This document shows, in pieces, positions 6,857 through 13,085 of a stretch of 13,085 bases of DNA (its first letter is position 1; each line of letters begins with the position of its first letter). This stretch comes from JADKIH01 sp964486655 (GTDB taxonomy: Bacteria > Bacteroidota > Bacteroidia > AKYH767-A > 2013-40CM-41-45). A program made the translations under genes and the position numbers. A model generated the notes under the pieces. That model made no database searches. It was not told where the DNA came from and saw only the letters and a list, made by a program, of their open reading frames with translations. The DNA is taken from contig CAZAON010000420.1 of assembly GCA_964486655.1 (NCBI GenBank), positions 1 through 13,085 on the forward strand, in the 5' to 3' direction.

Positions 6857-7366
6857 TCAGAGAATGGCGTTCAATATCTTCTCATCCATCGGCGATAACT
6901 TGTCATGAAAACGATGAATCAATTTTCCGTTCTCATCTATAAGAAATTTTTCAAAATTCCAGCGGATGTCGCCTGTTTTGTCAGGGTTTGGTTGTGTAAT
7001 CAGCCATTGAAAAAGCGGATCGATGTCACTGCCTTTTACAGATACCTTAGCCATCATCGGAAATGTTACTCCGTAATTTTTGGAACAGAAAGTTGCTATC
7101 TCTGCATTCGAGCCCGGTTCCTGCTGACCGAAATTGTTTGCTGGAAATCCTATTACAACTAATTTGTCTTTATGGCTTTCGTATAGTTTTTCAAGGTCAG
7201 CGTATTGAGGAGTGTTGCCACATTCAGAAGCTGTGTTAACGATCAGTATTTTTTTGCCTTTATATTTTGAGAAATCAAATTCTTTTCCGTCTATGGATTT
7301 AGGTTTGAAATCATAAAGGGAAGTTGGATTTTGCATCAGCATGTTTAATAGTATTAGCAGTATCAT
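6857..7366 (-). CDS. Glutathione peroxidase-family thiol peroxidase (probably thioredoxin-dependent)
   Basis: This 169-residue thioredoxin-fold enzyme should reduce hydrogen peroxide or lipid hydroperoxides. The catalytic residues match the family: Cys49 in NTASECGNTPQY (a Cys rather than selenocysteine), Gln82 in FGQQEPGSN, and Trp136-Asn137 in RWNFEKFLID. Cys94 in TFCSKNYGVTFP is at the position of the resolving Cys of yeast Gpx3. By family knowledge this means a 2-Cys, thioredoxin-linked mechanism rather than glutathione use. The usual extra Cys in GFPCNQF is replaced (GFPANNF). The N-terminus has a short hydrophobic run (ILLILLNML) without positive charge, and Met1, Met9 or Met11 could start. 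An in-frame stop four codons upstream excludes anything longer than 7366. Location (cytoplasm, or periplasm via a degenerate signal) is therefore unclear. The 116-aa gene follows after 5 nt. Confidence 0.92.
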   Translation of the reverse strand: MILLILLNMLMQNPTSLYDFKPKSIDGKEFDFSKYKGKKILIVNTASECGNTPQYADLEKLYESHKDKLVVIGFPANNFGQQEPGSNAEIATFCSKNYGVTFPMMAKVSVKGSDIDPLFQWLITQPNPDKTGDIRWNFEKFLIDENGKLIHRFHDKLSPMDEKILNAIL

Positions 7367-7418
7367 CGTTAAGTTTTATTTATAGTGCAAGATATGATTT
7401 TTGCGTCACTGTATGTTT

Positions 7419-9713
7419 CTAATTCAAAGCACTCTTGTTAAAAATAAAATATCCGAAATGGAACAGGAAGGAGAACGAATTTTCACGTTCATCAATGTAA
7501 TTCACAAAGAAACCTATAGGTCCGATCGGCGAGTGGAATACCGTTCCCAGTGAGCCGACATAAAATCTTTTGGCGAATAGATCTCCATAAACTGTCTTGT
7601 TATCGGTTGTCGGTATAAGTTCGTGAAAGGGTTGAAATACATAGCCCTCCAGCAGGACTTCAATATTGTTCCTGATCATAATATTATTTTTGGACCCTAA
7701 ACCGGCAAATGTATGTGCATGGAAATCGGGCAGGAAAAGAGTTTTCATTTCCTGGATAGGGTTAAACACCGGGCTATTCAGGGCTGTACTGATATAGTTT
7801 GTCAGGAATGGCATTCCGGTCGAGGCAAATTCAAAGTACATACCGAATTTAATTCGTTCCCTTCTCTTAAAATAATTCTCATATTTTAAACTGAATTGAA
7901 ACCAATCATGATAGTGATTCTGTTCGCTTGTGTCGGCAGATGTTGATCCCGGAATTGTTTTTTCCAATGCATTTACATACTGTACACGCGCATTCAGAAA
8001 TGTCCCCTGATTCGCGTACATTTTACGATTGAGTGTGCTTCTCTCAAAAGTAATTGCCCCGGTCGGACCTTCCAGTATTGTTTGGTCAGCAGTATCCGTA
8101 GATAGAAAATCCTGTGTCTGATAATATTCGTTTTTAGCACGGACATAATAAGCGGAAGCAATAAACTTTCCTTTATTCCTTGCTGGTATTCCGAAGTTCA
8201 TTCCGAAGTTGTAATCGGATTTAAGGATGTAGGATGGACGTTGTTCCGAAAAAAATGCCGCGTTACTGCTGCTGAAATAGTCGTATTCATTAAGTGTGGC
8301 GTCTGCTTCCAGGAAGTATGGAAACTTTGCCGGTGAGTCCATTCGAACGCGCAACTGACCGGATGTATATAATTTTCCAAAATAGAAGTTTCCGCTAAAG
8401 TTATAGGCTCTTTTATTCCAGAGATTATACTGTAATCCGACAAAAGCCTCGCTCACCGGACGGGAGCTGATATTACCTCCGAATTGTGTGATGAAGTTTC
8501 TTTCCTGTTCTATTCTTAATTTCAAATCAAAGTAACCTGTCTGTTCATTGAACTTTATGGACGGATAAATGTTTTTTACATTTTGATCAGCGACCAAAGC
8601 AAAGTAAGAGGCTTTCAGTCGCTTAAGCGGAATAGGTTTGTTTCCGGGCTTTACAATCTGTCTTACATATTCCGCCTGTCTCGAATTAATGCCTTCTATA
8701 ATTACACTATCAACTAAAACTTCGGGAAGCGATTTTCGGTATGCTTTACGCCTCTCATTTAATTCGGCAAGTGGAACCCTGTTTTGTATGTTTACACATA
8801 ATCTGTCAAACTGAGTTTTTGCCGAGTTATAACCTTCTTCTATAAGTTCAGTAATATTCGAAAAATCAAAAAGTCCGAATCGGTTAGTATTGCTTTCTAT
8901 TAAAACTCCATTTTCACAGATCACTGAGAAATTTGTCGGCGTTGTCATCATCGCACGGATCTGTGAAATGATATTTCCTTCGGTTGTTGGGGTATTTGTA
9001 CCCGCCGCATTGGAGCCAATAATAATATCAGGTTGAAAATCTTCGAGCATTACATCGGCAGGGAAATTATTATACATTCCGCCATCATAAAGTATTTTAT
9101 TTTCGTAAACGACAGGCTTAAAATAAAACGGATAAGCAGACGAGGCCCGTACAGCCTGTGCCAGATCTCCATTTCGAAAGACTATTGTTTTTTTGTTTTC
9201 AATATCAGACGCCAGGCAACGAAACGGAATAAAAAGTGAATCAAAATTGTAATGTGCTTTCGCAATAGGCGCGGCCAGATTTTCAAGAAGGGAATAATCG
9301 TAGGGGATAGAACTTACAATGTTTGTTGGGAGGGAGGTAGATAAGACTGAATCAAGTGAAAATTTTAAACTGATCCATGAAGCATTATCTTCTTTCTTTC
9401 GAAAGTAATATGTGTAATCATCGTCAATTAATCCGGTTGCCCAATTATAAAAATCCTCAGTATGTACGATGGAATCCATTTCATTCCCCGAATATCCCTG
9501 TGCATACAGGCAGCCAACAATCGCTCCGGCCGATGATCCTGTTATATAGTCTATCGGTATATTATTTTCTTCCAGAAATTTGATTACACCAATATGCGCC
9601 ATTCCCCTCGCTCCGCCGCCACTAAGAACCAATCCAACCTTCTGTGCACTTGCCTGAAAGCAAGAGACAAAAAGCGAAACAATCAGCACTATTTTTAATA
9701 AATCCTTTTTCAC
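7419..9713 (-). CDS. Patatin-like phospholipase with POTRA and outer-membrane barrel (type Vd-like)
   Basis: This 764-residue protein is built as signal peptide, patatin lipase, POTRA-like domain and beta-barrel. The signal peptide is at about 1-23 and ends ASAQ. The patatin domain (about 25-310) has the oxyanion loop GGGARG (32-37), nucleophile Ser61 in GSSAG, and catalytic Asp210 in DGG, so the Ser-Asp dyad is intact and lipid acyl hydrolase activity is expected. A POTRA-like segment lies at about 332-405, with alternating-strand sequence to the end (about 410-764) resembling the BamA/surface-antigen barrel and closing on an aromatic-rich FHFGYFIF stretch. This order matches PlpD and FplA, the type Vd autotransporters, in which the lipase is displayed or released at the surface. 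The start is GTG at 9711-9713: an in-frame TAG lies two codons upstream and the signal peptide begins here. The 100-bp gap upstream holds only a weak promoter-like TAAATTGC. Confidence 0.93.
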   Translation of the reverse strand: MKKDLLKIVLIVSLFVSCFQASAQKVGLVLSGGGARGMAHIGVIKFLEENNIPIDYITGSSAGAIVGCLYAQGYSGNEMDSIVHTEDFYNWATGLIDDDYTYYFRKKEDNASWISLKFSLDSVLSTSLPTNIVSSIPYDYSLLENLAAPIAKAHYNFDSLFIPFRCLASDIENKKTIVFRNGDLAQAVRASSAYPFYFKPVVYENKILYDGGMYNNFPADVMLEDFQPDIIIGSNAAGTNTPTTEGNIISQIRAMMTTPTNFSVICENGVLIESNTNRFGLFDFSNITELIEEGYNSAKTQFDRLCVNIQNRVPLAELNERRKAYRKSLPEVLVDSVIIEGINSRQAEYVRQIVKPGNKPIPLKRLKASYFALVADQNVKNIYPSIKFNEQTGYFDLKLRIEQERNFITQFGGNISSRPVSEAFVGLQYNLWNKRAYNFSGNFYFGKLYTSGQLRVRMDSPAKFPYFLEADATLNEYDYFSSSNAAFFSEQRPSYILKSDYNFGMNFGIPARNKGKFIASAYYVRAKNEYYQTQDFLSTDTADQTILEGPTGAITFERSTLNRKMYANQGTFLNARVQYVNALEKTIPGSTSADTSEQNHYHDWFQFSLKYENYFKRRERIKFGMYFEFASTGMPFLTNYISTALNSPVFNPIQEMKTLFLPDFHAHTFAGLGSKNNIMIRNNIEVLLEGYVFQPFHELIPTTDNKTVYGDLFAKRFYVGSLGTVFHSPIGPIGFFVNYIDERENSFSFLFHFGYFIFNKSALN

Positions 9714-9813
9714 TGAAATCTAATGATGTTCTTATTAATTCCTGTCAGCGCAATTTACACAATATGCATAAATGAAACGGGTATACGAGGGTAGTTTGAG
9801 TTTCACTTTCATA

Positions 9814-10611
9814 TTAATTATTCTTAATTATTGCATTCCTGAGACTGTCAATATAATTGCATGATTTTAATAAGCGAGAGCCATACCAGGAAAACATTTC
9901 TCCATCCACGCAATATACCTTTACTCCGGATATTTCCACCTTTAATTCATCCGCTTCCTTTTGTTTAAAAGGGAATGGTTCCGATGAGAGAAAAATTACA
10001 TCCGGATGAAGAGATTTTATCTGATTCAATGAAATTACAGGATACCTGTTTGTATCTGAAAGCACATTGTCAAATCCTGAACGCATGAGTATGTCGGAAA
10101 TAAACGTATCTGCTCCCGCAGCCATATAGGGATTTTTCCAGATGAGATAGAGGCACGTCATTCGCTTATGATTTTGTGCTTTATGTGACTCAAATTGCAT
10201 TGAAATATCATTCGCAATTTTTATGGCAATCTTTTCACGATTCAGAATTCGGCCTGTCTCACGAATCATTTTCAGAGCGTCATCCAGGTGCTTTATATCG
10301 GAGATCCAAACGGGGAATTCCCTGCTCAATAAATCAATATCCTCTTTTGTATTTTCCTCCTTATTGGCAATGATAAGATCAGGTTGCAAAGAACGAATTC
10401 GATCAATGTTTATTTTTTTTGTTCCTCCAACGCGAACCTTTGATTGAAACCATTGATCGGGGTGAATACAGAATTTAGTGATTCCAATGACCTCATCGTT
10501 TAGTCCGAATGAAAAAAGCAATTCGGTCTGAGATGGAACTAAAGAAATTATTCGACGCGGATATTCCGGTAATATTATTTGTCGGTTCAGCTGATCGCTG
10601 GTTGTGATCAT
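9814..10611 (-). CDS. BtuF-like helical-backbone metal/cobalamin-binding protein without signal peptide
   Basis: This 265-residue protein has the class III substrate-binding fold (Peripla_BP_2/BtuF type): two alpha/beta lobes joined by a long helix. Family-typical stretches are RRIISLVPSQTELLFSFGL (19-37), GITKFCIHPDQW (43-54), RVGGTKKINIDRI with LQPDLIIANKEEN (60-87), YLIWKNPYMAAGADTFISD (155-173), VIFLSSEPFPF (205-215) and VDGEMFSWYGSRL (235-247). Relatives are annotated as cobalamin- or siderophore-type ABC binding proteins. The sequence begins directly with MITTSDQLNRQI and has no signal peptide or lipobox, and no permease or ATPase gene of that class lies nearby, so a periplasmic transport role is doubtful. 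The His, Cys and Trp residues in the conserved blocks could bind a metal or corrinoid. It starts 16 nt after the CBS stop, which suggests one operon. Confidence 0.87.
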   Translation of the reverse strand: MITTSDQLNRQIILPEYPRRIISLVPSQTELLFSFGLNDEVIGITKFCIHPDQWFQSKVRVGGTKKINIDRIRSLQPDLIIANKEENTKEDIDLLSREFPVWISDIKHLDDALKMIRETGRILNREKIAIKIANDISMQFESHKAQNHKRMTCLYLIWKNPYMAAGADTFISDILMRSGFDNVLSDTNRYPVISLNQIKSLHPDVIFLSSEPFPFKQKEADELKVEISGVKVYCVDGEMFSWYGSRLLKSCNYIDSLRNAIIKNN

Positions 10612-10627
10612 AGAGCCGGCATTTAAA

Positions 10628-12013
10628 TTATTTTACAAGTGCTTCAGCAATATCACTCTTCGTAATAATGAAAGTACGACCTGCTTTGAAATCTTTTACT
10701 AAAACAGCCATTCGGTCACCTGAAATCATTTGAGATAATTCCTGGATCGGAGTCGTAATATCTACAAACGGAAGAGCTTCCTGCATAATAGTTTCAACCG
10801 TATCATCTTTCGAATTAGGATTGTTTAATATATGATCGAAGACCAGGTTCTCATAAATAGAACCAACAATACGGTCGTCGGATGTAACAGGAATTTGAGA
10901 GAAATTGTTTTCAGTAATAATTTTTAATGCGTCAGAAATTTTTCCCTTCTTATCCACAGTCATCAACTCGAGATTTTTACGGTTACCGACAATGTCATTC
11001 GCAGTCATACCCTTCTTGTCGATGTAACCCATCTTTCTCATCCAGTCATCATTGAAAATTTTGGCAATGTAACGAGTACCATGATCGTGAAAAATTACAA
11101 CCACAACATCATCTTTCGTCAGTTTGCCTTTCAATTGATGCAAGCCAGCTATGGCTGAACCGGCAGAGTTCCCTACCCAAATACCTTCTTTACGAACAAT
11201 CTCTCTCGTCATGAGGGCTGCATCCTTATCAGTCACTTTTTCGAAAAGATCGATCAGATCAAAGTTTACATTCTTAGGTAAAAAGTCTTCGCCAATTCCT
11301 TCGGTTACGTATGGGTAAATTTCATTCTTGTCAAATATTCCTGTCTCCTTGTATTTTTTGAAAACAGAACCATACACGTCAATTCCCCATACTTTAATAT
11401 TCGGATTCTTTTCTCTCAGGTATTTCGCCGTGCCGCAAATTGTACCGCCTGTACCAACACCAACTACGAAATGTGTGATTTTCCCTTCTGTCTGCTCCCA
11501 GATTTCCGGTCCGGTCTGCTCATAATTTGCCTGCGCATTTGAAGGGTTATCATATTGATTCGGATAAAAAGAATTTTTAATTTCTTTATTCAGCCTTGCT
11601 GCAACAGAATAGTAGGAGCGTGGGTCTTCAGGATCAACGTTGGTCGGACAAACAATAACCTCTGCTCCGAAAGCTTTTAATGCGTCTACTTTTTCTTTGG
11701 ATTGTTTATCAGTTGTTGTAAAAATACATTTGTAACCTTTAACAATGGCTGCAATTGCAAGTCCCATTCCGGTATTACCACTGGTGCCTTCTATAATCGT
11801 TCCTCCCGGTTTCAGCAGACCGGCTTTTTCGGCATCTTCTATCATTTTAAGTGCCATTCGGTCTTTGATGGAGTTGCCCGGATTAAAGGTTTCGACCTTA
11901 GCATACACTTTAGCCGGAATTCCTTCAACTACTTTATTAAGACGAACCAGGGGCGTATTGCCAATTGCTTCGAGGATGTTGTTACAGATTTTCTTATTTG
12001 GATTAGTTGCCAT
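10628..12013 (-). CDS. Cystathionine beta-synthase (PLP enzyme with CBS-domain pair)
   Basis: This 461-residue cytoplasmic enzyme most likely condenses serine (or an activated serine) with homocysteine to cystathionine in transsulfuration. The PLP fold-type II domain (about 9-330) carries the cofactor Lys50 in NPGNSIKDR, the substrate loop GTSGNTG (76-82) and the phosphate-binding glycine loop GVGTGGT (185-191). The DPEDPRSYYSVAARL segment (127-141) is characteristic of CBS enzymes rather than plain cysteine synthases. The C-terminal 110-120 residues form two CBS motifs (from about 345), which in relatives regulate activity through adenosyl ligands; the ligand here is unknown. Length matches other bacterial CBS proteins. 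The ATG at 12013 gives the expected N-terminus. A TAnnTTTG promoter element lies 46 bp upstream, and the BtuF-like gene follows after 16 nt. An O-acetylserine-using variant cannot be excluded. Confidence 0.92.
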   Translation of the reverse strand: MATNPNKKICNNILEAIGNTPLVRLNKVVEGIPAKVYAKVETFNPGNSIKDRMALKMIEDAEKAGLLKPGGTIIEGTSGNTGMGLAIAAIVKGYKCIFTTTDKQSKEKVDALKAFGAEVIVCPTNVDPEDPRSYYSVAARLNKEIKNSFYPNQYDNPSNAQANYEQTGPEIWEQTEGKITHFVVGVGTGGTICGTAKYLREKNPNIKVWGIDVYGSVFKKYKETGIFDKNEIYPYVTEGIGEDFLPKNVNFDLIDLFEKVTDKDAALMTREIVRKEGIWVGNSAGSAIAGLHQLKGKLTKDDVVVVIFHDHGTRYIAKIFNDDWMRKMGYIDKKGMTANDIVGNRKNLELMTVDKKGKISDALKIITENNFSQIPVTSDDRIVGSIYENLVFDHILNNPNSKDDTVETIMQEALPFVDITTPIQELSQMISGDRMAVLVKDFKAGRTFIITKSDIAEALVK

Positions 12014-12059
12014 TGATTTACTTGTTTTTTGAACTAAAATAACGCTTTTCAGTCGGCGT

Positions 12060-12089
12060 CAAAGGTAACAAACCCAGTTGAAATTGAAA
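12060..12089 (-). promoter_or_regulatory. Putative promoter of the CBS gene
   Basis: On the minus strand, TACCTTTG (12067 to 12060) matches the Bacteroidetes -7 consensus TAnnTTTG exactly. TTTC at 12089-12086, 18 bp further upstream, is a one-mismatch -33 element. It sits in the 85-bp gap after the permease gene and leaves a 5' leader of about 40 nt before the CBS ATG. It would drive CBS and the BtuF-like gene. Motif evidence only. Confidence 0.5.
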
Positions 12090-12098
12090 TATTTAGTG

Positions 12099-13085
12099 TC
12101 AATTATAGCGAATAGCGGTCAGGGGACTGATTTTAGTGACAATCATGGTAGGTAAAATCATCATGATCAGGCAAATCGCCATTGTTCCGGCATTGAGCAA
12201 AAGAATATCACTTACCGAAAAATTTACAGGGACATATGAAAGATAATATGACTGTTTGTCGAGGTGAATTAATCCGAATTTTTTCTGCAGAAAAATAAAA
12301 GCAATCCCCGCAATATTTCCCCAAAGCATGCCACGACCTATCAGGAATGCTGCGAGGTAAAGAAACACCTTACGTATACTGAAATTAGTCGAACCAAGTG
12401 CTTTCATTATTCCGATTAAGTTTACCCGTTCCAGAATAATTATCAGCAATGCAGATATCATATTCATGCCCGAAACTATTATCATGAGACTTATTATTAT
12501 AAACGCATTGATGTTTTGCAGATTGAGCCAGTCAAAAATCTGAGGATAAATTTCACCGATAGTGCGGGAGTTCAGGTCCGAACCGGTCGTCTGGTAGACG
12601 AAATCTGCAACCTCATTAACTTTCTTAAAATCCTTAACCGTAATTTCAAATCCTCCAACCTGTTCTTCTGTCCAGTCGTTAAGTTTTTGTATTTGCCTTA
12701 TATCGCAAAAGAGGTAGAGGTTGTCAAAATCCTCCAGTCCGGTGTCGTATATTCCTGAAACGTAAAATTTTCTGGCCCTTGGCGGCTGTTGAATGAAATG
12801 CATGATCAATGCATCGCCCGACTTTAAATTTAATTTCCGTGAAATGTTTTTTGAAATCAGAATACTATCCGATTTATTATTGGGATCTATCGTGAAGGGT
12901 TTTCCTTCGATCAAATATGACTTGAAATAACTCCAGTCGAAATCGCTGCTGATTCCTTTCGCAACAACACCTTCAATATCCTCGTTTACTTTTATGATAC
13001 CGGCTTTGGTAGCAAATATCTGAATGTGTTTTATATCGTCCGACTTCTTAAGTATACTTACAAAGGGTTGATCGCGAAGTATTGG
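12099..13085 (-). CDS. FtsX/LolC-type ABC transporter permease (5' end outside window)
   Basis: The frame is open from the right edge (first full codon at 13083-13085, reading PILRDQPFVS) to TGA at 12099-12101, giving 328 visible residues. About 80 N-terminal residues, with the first transmembrane helix, should lie beyond the edge. The visible part begins with the periplasmic MacB-type domain, including an IKHIQIFATKAGIIK stretch and the VVAKGISSDFDWSYFK block typical of LolC/E-like proteins of Bacteroidetes. Three membrane helices follow at about 193-217, 239-266 and 291-315, with the FtsX-type coupling loop ERVNLIGIMKALGSTNFSIRK between the first two. The C-terminus is ISPLTAIRYN, the usual P-x-x-AIRY ending. 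The protein should pair with an ATPase and may move lipoproteins or lipids between membranes; substrate and partner are not visible. A TTG at 12914 is internal and not the start. Confidence 0.9.
   Translation of the reverse strand, partial: PILRDQPFVSILKKSDDIKHIQIFATKAGIIKVNEDIEGVVAKGISSDFDWSYFKSYLIEGKPFTIDPNNKSDSILISKNISRKLNLKSGDALIMHFIQQPPRARKFYVSGIYDTGLEDFDNLYLFCDIRQIQKLNDWTEEQVGGFEITVKDFKKVNEVADFVYQTTGSDLNSRTIGEIYPQIFDWLNLQNINAFIIISLMIIVSGMNMISALLIIILERVNLIGIMKALGSTNFSIRKVFLYLAAFLIGRGMLWGNIAGIAFIFLQKKFGLIHLDKQSYYLSYVPVNFSVSDILLLNAGTMAICLIMMILPTMIVTKISPLTAIRYN

Overview
This 13.1 kb window looks like chromosomal DNA of a member of the Bacteroidota (Bacteroidetes). Four things point there: an rpoC gene followed by a DUF3467 gene, a protein with a type IX secretion (Por) C-terminal sorting domain, an FtsX/LolC-type permease of the form common in that phylum, and promoter-like TAnnTTTG (-7) motifs with no Shine-Dalgarno sequences at the gene starts examined. 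The genus cannot be read from the sequence.

Layout. Positions 1-3914 (+) hold most of rpoC, whose 5' end lies outside the window. A strong intrinsic terminator follows. Next comes a roughly 210 bp spacer with a putative promoter and a striking tandem heptanucleotide array (CGNAACC, about 9.5 copies) that runs into the start codon of a small DUF3467 gene (4125-4436, +). A second, different heptanucleotide array (ATTACGA, about 4 copies) lies directly after that gene and merges into a terminator-like hairpin. From 4524 to the right edge all genes are on the minus strand and are convergent with rpoC/DUF3467. In map order they are a secreted T9SS-sorted protein, a conserved four-helix membrane protein, a small unknown two-helix protein, a glutathione-peroxidase-family enzyme, a patatin-like phospholipase fused to a POTRA and outer-membrane barrel (type Vd layout), an orphan BtuF-like metal/cobalamin-binding protein, cystathionine beta-synthase with a CBS-domain pair, and an FtsX/LolC-type ABC permease cut by the right edge.

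How they may work together. rpoC is core transcription machinery. On the minus strand, transcription runs from high to low coordinates. CBS and the BtuF-like gene are 16 nt apart and probably share the TAnnTTTG promoter at 12060-12067. The GPx gene and the unknown 116-aa gene are 5 nt apart and are probably cotranscribed. CBS (transsulfuration) and a thiol peroxidase both touch sulfur and redox metabolism, but the window does not show that they form one system.

Most of the window is ordinary housekeeping and accessory sequence. The least ordinary structure is the pair of unrelated heptamer arrays bracketing the DUF3467 gene. The upstream array carries nine regularly spaced GGG runs on the template strand and would make up nearly the whole 5' leader. 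No CRISPR array, tRNA, rRNA, transposase, phage gene or defence cluster was seen.
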